From Lachnospiraceae bacterium (GTDB lineage: Bacteria > Bacillota > Clostridia > Lachnospirales > Lachnospiraceae), in contig JAFSBX010000053.1 of NCBI GenBank assembly GCA_017437065.1, positions 1 to 43,293 of the forward strand: a stretch of 43,293 nucleotides of DNA, given 5' to 3'. A program made the position numbers and the translations under genes. Shown here one piece after another: positions 15,514 through 22,987 of this stretch. How positions within the stretch are numbered: the stretch's first letter is position 1; each line of letters opens with the position of its first letter. The notes beneath the pieces were generated by a model, which saw nothing but the letters and a program-made list of their open reading frames with translations, was not told where the DNA came from and made no database searches.

Positions 15514-16448
15514 TGTTTGCAAATGTATTAGTAGAAACAGATAAATTATCAAAAGAGGAATGGTTAAAATGGCGTAAACGTGGTATCGGGGGAAGTGATG
15601 TTGCTTCCCTCTTGGGTATCTCTAAATGGAAGTCTGAAATAGAGCTTTGGCTTGATAAGACGAACCAGACCAATGAACCACCAGTAGAAAACGAAGCTAT
15701 GACCTGGGGAACCATTATGGAACCCATTATCCGTAACCATTTTGCAGAAGTGACTGGCAAAACAGTTGTTGAACTAAAGGCTATGCTTCAGCATCCAAAG
15801 TATCCGTTTATGCTTGCTGATGTAGATGGCGTTACTGTTGATGATGAGGGTAATCCTGCCATTCTTGAAATCAAGACAGCTAGTGAATACAAGCGTAATG
15901 AATGGGAAGAGGATGTGCCAGCGTATTATCAGACACAAATTCAGCATTATTTATGCGTAACTGGCATTCGGAAAGCATATTGTGCGGTGCTGATTGGTGG
16001 CAATTCATTTAAGATTTACGAAATTGAAGCGGATGATGAAATTCAGTCTATGTTAATAGCGGTGGAGAAGAATTTCTGGAATAAGGTACAGAACATGATT
16101 CGTCCTGAAATGGATGGTTCAGATGCTGCTAAAAATTTGTTGGATTCATTATATCGCGGTGGTGTTGCAGAGCAGATTGTTATGCCAGAAGAAGCTATTG
16201 AATATGTGGATGCTTATATTGAAGCCTGTGCAGAGGAGGACAGTGCCAAAGCAAAGAAACAGGAAGCTAGTAACTGTATTAAAGAAATCATGGGTGACTA
16301 TGATAAAGCTATCTGCTTAGGTCATAGTATCAGCTGGAAACCAGTAAGTACGGAGAGACTTGATACAAAGGCTTTAAAAGAACAGGAGCCTGAGATTTAT
16401 GCCAAGTATGCAAAGACTACAGTAGCACGTAGATTCACATTGAAATAG
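15513..16448 (+). CDS. YqaJ/lambda-exonuclease-like recombination nuclease
   Basis: A 311-residue PD-(D/E)XK exonuclease of the YqaJ family, which degrades one strand of double-stranded ends to produce substrate for an annealing protein. The motifs are RGIGGSDVASLLGISKW near residue 25, TWGTIMEPIIRNHFAEVTGK, LADVDG (metal-binding Asp), AILEIKTAS (E-X-K) and YYQTQIQHYL (Q..Y). Length is normal for the family. Its ATG overlaps the last base of the ArdC-like stop. It is followed after 14 bp by the putative annealing protein, the classic two-gene arrangement of phage recombination systems such as lambda exo/bet and YqaJ/YqaK. Confidence 0.9.
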   Translation: MFANVLVETDKLSKEEWLKWRKRGIGGSDVASLLGISKWKSEIELWLDKTNQTNEPPVENEAMTWGTIMEPIIRNHFAEVTGKTVVELKAMLQHPKYPFMLADVDGVTVDDEGNPAILEIKTASEYKRNEWEEDVPAYYQTQIQHYLCVTGIRKAYCAVLIGGNSFKIYEIEADDEIQSMLIAVEKNFWNKVQNMIRPEMDGSDAAKNLLDSLYRGGVAEQIVMPEEAIEYVDAYIEACAEEDSAKAKKQEASNCIKEIMGDYDKAICLGHSISWKPVSTERLDTKALKEQEPEIYAKYAKTTVARRFTLK

Positions 16449-16462
16449 GGAGGATAACGATT

Positions 16463-17320
16463 ATGGGAAAACAGATAGATTTAAAAGCATTATTAGAGAG
16501 TAAAATGGGTAACATTGAGCCAATGGAAGGCTCTAAAATAGCCATAGAGCGTGCTGAAATGAGTGTACCCCACAATCTTATGTTTGATGCAGAAAGTACC
16601 GAATTTAAGCCAGAAACAAAGCCTGTGACAGCATCAGGAGCAAGAGGTTTAACGGTTGAGGAAGCGAAGTCATTTGATGATGAAATGAATCGTTTTATTG
16701 ATACTGTACTCATTGCTGGTGTTGATTATGGCATCATCCCGAGCTGCAAAAAACCGACACTTTTAAAAAGTGGAGCTGAGAAGATTCTTAATTATTTGGG
16801 TCTGATTGCTAGAACTGAAATCAGCAATCGTGTAGAAGATTACAATATCGGATTCTTTAGTTACGAAGCCAAGGTGTATTTGATTGATTACAATGGCGTT
16901 GTAAAAGGTGAGGGTATTGGCATAACGAATACCAGAGAAGGTAAATATGCTAAGACCAATGGCTATGCAGTACAGAATACCGTTCTCAAAATGGCTAAGA
17001 AGCGTGCTTTGGTGGATGCGGCTTTAAATGTGGGTAATTTGTCAGCAAGGTTCACTCAGGATGTTGAGGATATGAATATAGAGCCTGATAATGTGGGCGG
17101 TAAAAGTCCTGAAGAACTAAAGCAGGGAGAGAAGCCTAAAGCAGACAGACCAGTTACCCAGAAGCAGCTTAAGTATCTGGAAACACTCATGGGCCAGCAT
17201 AATACATCAGCAGAAGCTATGAACAAATATTGTAAGACGAACTTCGGTGTAGATGACTATAAGAAGATTACAGGAGTTCAGGCATCTACTTTGATAGAGA
17301 AGTTTAAAGCAGTGGAATAA
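16463..17320 (+). CDS. Putative single-strand annealing / recombination protein
   Basis: A 285-residue protein in the position normally held by RecT, Erf or Rad52-like annealing proteins, directly after the YqaJ nuclease. It is not an obvious RecT. Distinctive segments are DYGIIPSCKKPTLLKSGAEKIL near residue 90, and AVQNTVLKMAKKRALVDAAL followed by ARFTQDVED, which recur in phage proteins of unknown function next to exonucleases. The C terminus has a small helical module (TQKQLKYLETLMGQ...) seen appended to several phage DNA-binding proteins. Annealing activity is inferred from gene order. It closes the gene run and is followed by a terminator. Confidence 0.6.
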   Translation: MGKQIDLKALLESKMGNIEPMEGSKIAIERAEMSVPHNLMFDAESTEFKPETKPVTASGARGLTVEEAKSFDDEMNRFIDTVLIAGVDYGIIPSCKKPTLLKSGAEKILNYLGLIARTEISNRVEDYNIGFFSYEAKVYLIDYNGVVKGEGIGITNTREGKYAKTNGYAVQNTVLKMAKKRALVDAALNVGNLSARFTQDVEDMNIEPDNVGGKSPEELKQGEKPKADRPVTQKQLKYLETLMGQHNTSAEAMNKYCKTNFGVDDYKKITGVQASTLIEKFKAVE

Positions 17321-17358
17321 TTTGGCGGCGTAAAATTGCGTCGTCAAAATGAATTGAC

Positions 17359-17387
17359 GGGGGATGCAGTTATCTGTGTCCCCTTTT
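17359..17387 (+). terminator. Rho-independent terminator after the recombination genes
   Basis: GGGGGA...CAG pairs with CTG...TCCCC around TTAT, followed by four T. Confidence 0.75.
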
Positions 17388-17481
17388 CTGAAAATGTCTA
17401 TATGGTCCTTAGGGATTTGTAATATGCTCTTTTGGGGTGTCCTGTAGGTTGAATAAACAAATAAACATTGTATACAGAGGA

Positions 17482-17597
17482 AAATGTTAATTTATGTTGC
17501 ATTTTAACATTTCCCTTCTGGAGCCAGGTATATTATATATTAGGACACGCAGTAAAAATCAAATTTGTCGTGGGGTAATGAAAATGACTTCATTTTC
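17482..17597. promoter_or_regulatory. Inverted repeats upstream of the XRE gene
   Basis: The 306-bp gap 17321-17626 holds no gene. After the terminator it has AAATGTTAA (17482-17490) facing TTAACATTT (17504-17512) over 13 bases. It also has the compact palindrome GAAAATGA-CT-TCATTTTC (17580-17597), 30 bp before the XRE start. Either could be the autoregulatory operator; an AT-rich TATATTATATATTA tract lies between them. Confidence 0.45.
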
Positions 17598-17626
17598 TAC
17601 ACCATTGTCTACGGAAGGAGGCTATT

Positions 17627-18112
17627 ATGGAGAACGTTAATTTAGTTGTTGCAGAGAATTTAAAGAGTATTAGAGTTGGTAGAGGGTGGTCGCAATCATT
17701 GGTTGCAAATCAGCTAGGAATTGCACAAAGAACTGTATCGAGAGCAGAGTGTGGATGTGGGGTATCTAAGCGTACGTTAAAGATGCTGTGTGGATTGTAT
17801 CAGGTTCCAATGGCTTCTTTGTATAATGAGTGTGTACAAGAGCAACCAAGAGGAACACAGGTAGTACCAGATGATGTCGCAGTCAAACTTCTTATTAGAA
17901 ATTCATTTATTCAAGATTTAGAGCAGGAAGTTATAATACGGTATACAGATGCTATTCAAAGGGAAGCGTTAATGATGAGAGCGGATATAGAGCAGATTAT
18001 TCCCGAGGTTCTTACACTAAAGAAAACATATACACTTGCTGATGTGGTTACGGCATGTATGCTGACGAACCAAAAAACCTTATCTAATATAAGACAATTG
18101 GCAATAGCATAA
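17627..18112 (+). CDS. XRE-family helix-turn-helix regulator
   Basis: A 161-residue DNA-binding protein. ATG 17627 follows GGAAGGAGG. Residues 8-65 form a Cro/cI-type HTH: NLKSIRVGRGWSQSLVANQLGIAQRTVSRAECGCGVSKRTLKMLCGLYQV. The C-terminal half is helical and acidic with no recognised domain. It converges on a second XRE gene, with a shared terminator between them. Palindromes in its upstream region suggest autoregulation. Control of the recombination or replication genes is likely but not shown. Confidence 0.85.
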   Translation: MENVNLVVAENLKSIRVGRGWSQSLVANQLGIAQRTVSRAECGCGVSKRTLKMLCGLYQVPMASLYNECVQEQPRGTQVVPDDVAVKLLIRNSFIQDLEQEVIIRYTDAIQREALMMRADIEQIIPEVLTLKKTYTLADVVTACMLTNQKTLSNIRQLAIA

Positions 18113-18121
18113 ATAGAAAGA

Positions 18122-18146
18122 GGACAGTCGAAATAGACTGTCCTTT
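18122..18146. terminator. Bidirectional terminator between convergent XRE genes
   Basis: GGACAGT (18122-18128) pairs with ACTGTCC (18137-18143) over eight bases, with TTT after it and A-rich sequence before it, so it can serve both strands. Confidence 0.7.
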
Positions 18147-18147
18147 G

Positions 18148-18789
18148 TCATTCAAATGGAGCAATATCAGGGGGACTATCTGTGAAAAGAAGAAATTCTT
18201 GTGCTTTCTTATTAAATTCGTGATATCTTTCTTCAAATATAACACCGAGTTTCGGTATCACATTGGCTTTAAAGAATTCAATAAAAGTATTAGATATAAT
18301 ATATTCTCTTGCCTTTAATTGTATTTCATCATCTGTAGACATGTATTCATAAGCGTAAAATTCATGTTTTGTATAACGGTATAATTCTTCGAAAGCATGG
18401 AAGGTAGAGACGAGTAAGGAAACTAGAGCATCAGGATTAGCAAAAAGTGCTTCTAGCATATACTCGATAATCTGCTTATTTGATTCATCTTCGCACATTC
18501 GTTGGAGACTGTTATAAAATGCGTTACCGAAAGGAAGTTCTTCCTCAATACGATTGTATTGTTTCTGCTCTGTAGCTGTTGCACCAAGTAAGTAGTCATA
18601 AGAAACTTCTGGAAAATGTTCTTTATATTTTTTGATTATGGATATCTTGGCGTCGTAGTCATCTGAACCCTCAAGATTTGAAATGGTTGCTTTGCTAATT
18701 CCCATCTCTTCTGCCAATTTAGTCATTGATATTTTTTGATGAAGTAAAAATTTATCTTCGTAACGAAGTTGCTTAAATCGATTTTCCAT
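18148..18789 (-). CDS. cI-like XRE regulator
   Basis: A 213-residue regulator on the minus strand with ATG at 18789 and GGAGGGTAT just before it. The N-terminal HTH is SMTKLAEEMGISKATISNLEGSDDYDAKISIIKKYKEHFPEVSYDYLLGA. The remaining 140 residues are helical and rich in Phe and Tyr, without a protease or metal motif. Divergent transcription from a tiny HTH gene (18942-19115) that begins the Rep-Xis-Int module, with several palindromes between, gives the layout of a phage-type cI/cro switch. It probably keeps replication and excision silent. Confidence 0.82.
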   Translation of the reverse strand: MENRFKQLRYEDKFLLHQKISMTKLAEEMGISKATISNLEGSDDYDAKISIIKKYKEHFPEVSYDYLLGATATEQKQYNRIEEELPFGNAFYNSLQRMCEDESNKQIIEYMLEALFANPDALVSLLVSTFHAFEELYRYTKHEFYAYEYMSTDDEIQLKAREYIISNTFIEFFKANVIPKLGVIFEERYHEFNKKAQEFLLFTDSPPDIAPFE

Positions 18790-18813
18790 ATACCCTCCAA
18801 GCGTTCATGGAAC

Positions 18814-18913
18814 TGAACAATAATGATAAAAATTTTATTTGTTCAACATCTGTTTAGTTTGCTGACACCTTGATTATATCTTGATATATTCAAGGTGTAA
18901 AGAAGAATTCTTC
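18814..18913. promoter_or_regulatory. Operator region of the cI/cro-like switch
   Basis: Three inverted repeats lie in the 152-bp divergent gap: TGAACAA (18814-18820) facing TTGTTCA (18839-18845); ACACCTTGA (18865-18873) facing TCAAGGTGT (18890-18898); and the 12-bp palindrome GAAGAATTCTTC (18902-18913). They are plausible binding sites for the two HTH proteins on either side. Confidence 0.6.
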
Positions 18914-18941
18914 CAAATAAATCAACACGGAGGTAAAAGCA

Positions 18942-19115
18942 ATGGCTAACCAAGAGATAAAAAATTTAATAAAGAAACATCGCTTATTTCGTTATGAGGT
19001 GGCAGAAGCAATGGGAATATCAGAAGGGTATCTATCAACCCTGCTTAGAAAACCGTTAACGGATGAGATGGAACACAAGGTATTAGAGGCTATTAACAAA
19101 TTAACTAACCAGTAG
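18942..19115 (+). CDS. Tiny Cro-like helix-turn-helix protein
   Basis: A 57-residue gene below usual length cut-offs. ATG 18942 is preceded by CGGAGG and the stop is TAG 19113-19115. The product reads as a bare HTH: IKKHRLFRYEVAEAMGISEGYLSTLLRKPLTDEMEHKVLEAIN. It is divergent from the cI-like gene and followed after 12 bp by the 211-residue gene, so it is likely the cro-equivalent or activator at the head of the replication/excision operon. Confidence 0.75.
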   Translation: MANQEIKNLIKKHRLFRYEVAEAMGISEGYLSTLLRKPLTDEMEHKVLEAINKLTNQ

Positions 19116-19127
19116 GAGAAAATCAAA

Positions 19128-19763
19128 ATGAGAAGATTAAAAACCATAGAAGAATTGAATATGGAAGTAACAGTAGAATTGACAGCAGAAGAAAAGACAG
19201 AGGCATTTAAAGCATGGGTTATTGAAAAAATTGATGTATGTGAGACCTTTCTTTCTATTGCTATGCACAATTTGGATTACAGTTTAAACGAGCGTGAGCC
19301 GATTGCTGACCATTTGTTTGACGGTAAATTTAGGTTTGTATACTTCACTATCAATAACTACATCAAAGAGGCAGGATGGAAATGCGAAGAAGGGGTTATT
19401 TCTGGCGATGTGTTAGCGGATGCAGTTAAAGAATTTAAGCAGATGAAATGTAAAGTTCGAAAGGCAAAAGCTGAATATAAACAGAAATTTGCTGAATTGA
19501 AAGCATCAATTAGAGTTGCCAAAGAAAATTGTGAATACGTTGAAGCTGTCACAAGGCAGGTAGAAAAGCTTATTACAGATTGGTGTAGTACATATGTAAT
19601 TATTAATTATTTTAAAGCAAAGTTTGAGGGTGACAGATTATCAAAGACTATTGAGTCTGTAACTGATTGGATTTTATCAACAAAGCTTAATCCAAGTAAT
19701 GAGGATGTGGCTGTGTTTGTTGAAAGATTTATGAGAAACCATACAGAAATATTTGCATTCTAA
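19128..19763 (+). CDS. Uncharacterised helical protein upstream of rep
   Basis: A 211-residue soluble protein; ATG 19128 follows GTAGGAGAAAATCAAA. It is almost entirely helical, with a basic coiled-coil-like middle (FKQMKCKVRKAKAEYKQKFAELKASIRVAKENCEYVEAV) and no catalytic motif. I do not recognise a family. It sits between the Cro-like gene and the origin-like region of the Rep gene, so an accessory replication or partition role is possible. Confidence 0.6.
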   Translation: MRRLKTIEELNMEVTVELTAEEKTEAFKAWVIEKIDVCETFLSIAMHNLDYSLNEREPIADHLFDGKFRFVYFTINNYIKEAGWKCEEGVISGDVLADAVKEFKQMKCKVRKAKAEYKQKFAELKASIRVAKENCEYVEAVTRQVEKLITDWCSTYVIINYFKAKFEGDRLSKTIESVTDWILSTKLNPSNEDVAVFVERFMRNHTEIFAF

Positions 19764-19784
19764 AATAAGAGAAAAGGATATGCA

Positions 19785-19918
19785 GTTACTGTAGAAATGA
19801 CTAGATAACAGGAAAATTTGTTATTTCTCAGAGTAGTTCCCAGGTATCATGGGGAATGCTGAAGGTAAGAAAATACAGTAACAAAGGGCTTCTGGGACTG
19901 ATTTTCCCCAGCCCCAGA
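19785..19918. other. Highly structured origin-like region upstream of rep
   Basis: The 187-bp gap before rep is dense with inverted repeats. GTTACTGTA (19785-19793) pairs with TACAGTAAC (19874-19882) and encloses two hairpins: ATAACA (19805-19810) with TGTTAT (19819-19824), and TTCCC (19837-19841) with GGGAA (19852-19856). A further hairpin, CTGGG (19892-19896) with CCCAG (19907-19911), follows. HUH-type Reps nick at hairpin origins, often next to their gene, so this is the prime candidate for the double-strand origin. A structured leader RNA controlling rep is the alternative. Confidence 0.5.
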
Positions 19919-19950
19919 GGTCAATAGTAATACTAAGGAGGGTAATAGGT

Positions 19951-21015
19951 ATGGATAAGAGTCGATACTGGTTTGTGACGATTCAGGTTGCAAATATGAT
20001 GAAAGCGGGACTCACTAATGAACAAATGAATGACTATGATTATGTTGCAAAATTCTTCCTGAATTTGTGGCAATCAAGCTCTCCAACAAGAACTGGGTGC
20101 GTCAGTGTTTGTGTAAGTGCAGATGGATTGTATCATTTGCATGCTGCATTATATGGCGAGAAAACAACATTAACATCAGTGGCAAGACTTATGTTTGGTG
20201 CTCATGTTGAACCATGCAGAGGTGGAAAAGACAATCTCATGAAGTACATTTTGAAAGAAGAACAATACGCAGAGGCTGGAGAATCTGTTTTGCATGTGGT
20301 TGGTAGAGATAACATTATGGTTCACAAGGGAAAAAGAACTGATTTGCAAGAGATTGAAGAGTTAATTCTACAAGGACTTACTCCAAGAGAAATTATGGGG
20401 ATGAAGTTGTCGTATTGTAGGTATGAAAAAGAAATTAAGAGTTCGTATCTGATTAAGAGAATCCGTGAGGCACCACTACGCAAAAAAATGTATGTAGAAT
20501 GGCATGTCGGTGAAAGTGGAACAGGAAAAAGCTATTGCTATGATGTTTTATGTGCTACCTACGATTCAGATGATATTTATTTTGCAGGATATTCAACAAA
20601 TGGTTGGTTGGACCGTTATATGGAAGCTGGTGCACCTCGTATATTATTCATGGATGAGTTAAAGGGAACTGGTAGTTGGCAGGAGTTATTAAATGTTCTG
20701 GATGTTTACACGCAAAGAACAATTCATTGTAGATATGGTGATGCATATCCACTATGGGACATTATACATATTACTTCAGTTTATCCGCCAGAAGAAATAT
20801 ATCAGCAAATGGTTAAAGTGGAGCATCGAACGAATGATAGTCTTAAACAGTTGTTAAGACGTTTGACGAAGATTACCTATCATTTTATTCACAATGGACT
20901 GTACATGCAATATAGTATTCCCGCATCTTCTTATACCAATTATGATGATTTGAAGCGTGATGCTTACAATAGTTTAAGTTCTGCGGTCGGAGGTAAGAGT
21001 AATGAGGGGATATAA
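19951..21015 (+). CDS. rep: CRESS-type replication initiator (HUH endonuclease plus SF3 helicase)
   Basis: A 354-residue rolling-circle initiator of the same architecture as the Reps of eukaryotic CRESS-DNA viruses and their bacterial plasmid relatives. HUH domain: motif I YWFVTIQ (residues 6-12), motif II H62-L-H64, motif III Y99-I-L-K102 with the nicking tyrosine. SF3 helicase: Walker A GESGTGKS (187-194), Walker B ILFMDE (231-236), motif C ITS (274-276) followed by VYPPEE, and paired arginines R303-R304 as a possible finger. Start ATG has AAGGAGGG at good spacing. All catalytic residues are present. It should nick an origin, probably 19785-19918, and unwind the excised circle. It lies directly upstream of xis and int. 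Confidence 0.9.
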   Translation: MDKSRYWFVTIQVANMMKAGLTNEQMNDYDYVAKFFLNLWQSSSPTRTGCVSVCVSADGLYHLHAALYGEKTTLTSVARLMFGAHVEPCRGGKDNLMKYILKEEQYAEAGESVLHVVGRDNIMVHKGKRTDLQEIEELILQGLTPREIMGMKLSYCRYEKEIKSSYLIKRIREAPLRKKMYVEWHVGESGTGKSYCYDVLCATYDSDDIYFAGYSTNGWLDRYMEAGAPRILFMDELKGTGSWQELLNVLDVYTQRTIHCRYGDAYPLWDIIHITSVYPPEEIYQQMVKVEHRTNDSLKQLLRRLTKITYHFIHNGLYMQYSIPASSYTNYDDLKRDAYNSLSSAVGGKSNEGI

Positions 21016-21082
21016 TCGTGAAAAAGTTTTGCTGGGAACAAGTATTACATTAATAAAAGTAAGCGAAAGGTAGGTGTTAAGT

Positions 21083-21403
21083 ATGAACTTTGAAAAATAT
21101 TACTTCCTGTTTGCGATACATAATTGGGAGAAAAAGGTAGCCGCAAAAAAGGACACACGCTTGATATCATCTAAATCGTCAAAGAAGGTTCTTTCAGGAA
21201 AAAATCCTGACGAGGTGCCTATTTGTGAGAGATATACATTATCTATTCCAGAGGCAGCTCAGTACTTCGGTATTGGTCAGGTTAGATTAAGGAGTATCAT
21301 TCATGCAAATCCCAATGCGGACTTCTTGCTAATGGTAGGAAATCGCTTACAGATAAAACGTAAGAAATTTGAGGCATTTATAGATGATATGTCGGTTGTA
21401 TAA
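21083..21403 (+). CDS. xis: Tn916-type excisionase (Xis), second element
   Basis: A 106-residue winged-helix excisionase. ATG 21083 has GAAAGGTAGG upstream; the earlier ATG 21074 sits on that site. After a 45-residue basic extension the family core runs VPICERYTLSIPEAAQYFGIGQVRLR..., with a C-terminal wing and basic tail (NRLQIKRKKFEAFI). It parallels the excisionase at 490-743. It lies 67 bp after rep and 109 bp before int, in the order rep-xis-int, so replication and excision may be switched on together. Confidence 0.85.
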   Translation: MNFEKYYFLFAIHNWEKKVAAKKDTRLISSKSSKKVLSGKNPDEVPICERYTLSIPEAAQYFGIGQVRLRSIIHANPNADFLLMVGNRLQIKRKKFEAFIDDMSVV

Positions 21404-21436
21404 ATGCTGGAACTGTAGTTTTTTAGTGGCAGATTT

Positions 21437-21478
21437 GGCTCTTTTATGATAGACTTGAAGAAGCCATATATAAGAGCC
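21437..21478 (+). promoter_or_regulatory. Long-loop inverted repeat upstream of second integrase
   Basis: GGCTCTT (21437-21443) pairs with AAGAGCC (21472-21478) around 28 bases containing TATGATA, followed by TTTTCTG. It could terminate xis transcripts or act as an attenuator before int. The same architecture with different arm bases precedes the first integrase (790-826). Confidence 0.5.
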
Positions 21479-21512
21479 TTTTCTGTCAGTACTGATAGAA
21501 AGGAGCTAAATT

Positions 21513-22736
21513 ATGAGTAAAAGAAGAGATTGTAAAGGTCGAATTCTACGCAATGGCGAGATTCAGATGAAGAACGGTCGTTACAGATATAAATATGTAA
21601 ACAATTTTGGTGAAAAGAAATATGTTTACAGCTGGAGATTAGATGTACATGACCCACAACAGGCGGATAAGCCAATCGAGGCTTCTCTTAGAGAAAAGGA
21701 GAAGCAGATACAGGCGGATATGTTCGACCAAATAACACCAGAGGGCGGTAAGCTGACTGTTCTTGCTTTAGTAGAGAGATATGTGTCTTTAAAGAACAAT
21801 GTAAGACCATCTACGGAAGCATCGTACAGAACAGTTATGAATATCCTGAAGAAAGACCCCTTCGGTAGCAAGCGTATAGACAAGGTGAAACTGTCGGATG
21901 CAAAATTTTGGCTTGTCCAAATGCAGAAGAATGGAAGAGGTTTTAGTTCTATACGCACCATAAGAGGCATTATGCGACCTGCATTTCAGCTTGCGGTGGA
22001 TGACGATTTAATTCGTAAAAATCCATTCGCATTTGAGCTGATGTCAGTAGTTTATAATGACAGTGTTACCAGAGAAGCCATTTCTCATGAGGTAGAGCGT
22101 AAGTTCTTAAAATTTGTTCAGGAAGACAAGCACTTCTGCAAATATTATGATGGCATCTATATTCTGCTTAATACAGGACTTCGTATTTCAGAGTTTGTGG
22201 GGTTAACGAAATCAGATATTGACTTTGAGAATATGAAGATTAACGTAGACCATCAGTTGCAGCGTTATATCGGTGTCGGTTACAAGATGGTGGAACCAAA
22301 GACTGAAAGTGGTATACGCCAGATTCCGATGACGGAAGACGTTGCGGAATGTTTCAGAAGAGTTATAAAAAACAGAGTAACGCCTAAGGTGGAGCCAATC
22401 ATTGATGGATACGCAGGATTATTGTGGTTAGACAAAGATGGCAAGCCAATGGTAGCAATGCATTGGGAGAAGTATTTCCAGCATATTTGTGATAAGTACA
22501 ATGCTACATATAAGGTTCAGATTCCGAGAATTACACCCCATGTATGCAGACATACATTTTGTAGTCGCATGGCGGCAGCGAGAATGAATCCTAAGACGTT
22601 ACAGTATATTATGGGACATGCTGATATCAGTGTAACCATGAATACGTACACCCATTTAGGCTTTGAAGAGGCATCAGAAGAGGTTAGTAGAATCGCTAAA
22701 GAGAAGTCGAAAAAGTCTATAAGAAAAGTGGTGTAG
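21513..22736 (+). CDS. int: Tyrosine recombinase/integrase, Tn916 family, second element
   Basis: A 407-residue tyrosine integrase for the 20.7-kb element. ATG follows AAAGGAGC. Active-site residues are complete: R224 (GLRISE), H343 and R346 (HVCRH), H369 (MGHAD) and nucleophile Y379 (NTYTH), at exactly the same relative spacing as in the first integrase. The two proteins share long identical stretches such as RIDKVKLSDAK and AVDDDLIRKNPF, so they are homologues of the same specificity class, in agreement with use of the same att site. The gene ends about 220 bp before the att core in the phosphatase gene. Confidence 0.95.
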   Translation: MSKRRDCKGRILRNGEIQMKNGRYRYKYVNNFGEKKYVYSWRLDVHDPQQADKPIEASLREKEKQIQADMFDQITPEGGKLTVLALVERYVSLKNNVRPSTEASYRTVMNILKKDPFGSKRIDKVKLSDAKFWLVQMQKNGRGFSSIRTIRGIMRPAFQLAVDDDLIRKNPFAFELMSVVYNDSVTREAISHEVERKFLKFVQEDKHFCKYYDGIYILLNTGLRISEFVGLTKSDIDFENMKINVDHQLQRYIGVGYKMVEPKTESGIRQIPMTEDVAECFRRVIKNRVTPKVEPIIDGYAGLLWLDKDGKPMVAMHWEKYFQHICDKYNATYKVQIPRITPHVCRHTFCSRMAAARMNPKTLQYIMGHADISVTMNTYTHLGFEEASEEVSRIAKEKSKKSIRKVV

Positions 22737-22767
22737 AGCCAGTAAATATGCTGGGTTCAGACGTTTT

Positions 22768-22914
22768 GGGGTGCAAACGAAGGTGCGGGGTGCAAGCAAG
22801 CGTAATTTGCACCCCATTTTGCACCCTTTGCCCATCAAAACTTATCAATTTGCATCAAGTTTTATTAAAAAGTTAGCACATTAAGCGTAACCTAAAAATG
22901 GCGTAAAATCAAGG
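22768..22914. promoter_or_regulatory. Integrase arm-type sites at the right end
   Basis: GGGGTGCAA occurs at 22768-22776 and 22787-22795, and its inverse TTTGCACCC at 22806-22814 and 22818-22826. Matching TTTGCACC copies are at 2389-2407 in the left end. A 16-bp motif at 22899-22914 equals 2248-2263 in the first element. Repeats shared between both ends and placed beside the core are expected for Int arm binding. Confidence 0.55.
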
Positions 22915-22954
22915 TTTTATAAGGATTTATCAAGATTTGAAAGGATATATAAAA

Positions 22955-22987
22955 GCATGATAAAAGTGTTATTTGTTTGCCACGGCA
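22955..22987 (+). repeat. attR: Right attachment site inside the phosphatase start
   Basis: The 33-bp partner of 2293-2325. It includes the ATG and the first ten codons of the phosphatase gene, so the functional gene sits on the chromosome side. The Shine-Dalgarno-like GAAAGGA upstream at 22938-22944 belongs to the element. Confidence 0.85.

Larger units (their letters stand above)
2293..22987. mobile_element. About 20.7-kb integrative element with CRESS-type Rep, flagellin and nuclease cargo
   Basis: Bounded by the 33-bp imperfect direct repeats at 2293-2325 and 22955-22987, with Xis and Int at the right end beside the intact phosphatase gene. Inside are replication (Rep plus origin-like region), multimer resolution (resolvase and res), recombination (YqaJ exonuclease, putative annealing protein), antirestriction-like and regulatory genes, and cargo at the left end. 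No relaxase, TraG/TcpA or VirB4-like gene is visible. Transfer, if any, would need a helper or use of the HUH Rep. Boundaries are well supported by the repeat; classification is inference. Confidence 0.8.

Noticed and set aside
19785-19918. A known riboswitch or T-box upstream of rep.
   Set aside because: No conserved riboswitch core was recognised, and the context favours a replication origin or leader structure.
2293-22987. The element as a full conjugative ICE.
   Set aside because: No relaxase, coupling protein, VirB4-like ATPase or other transfer gene is visible in the interval.
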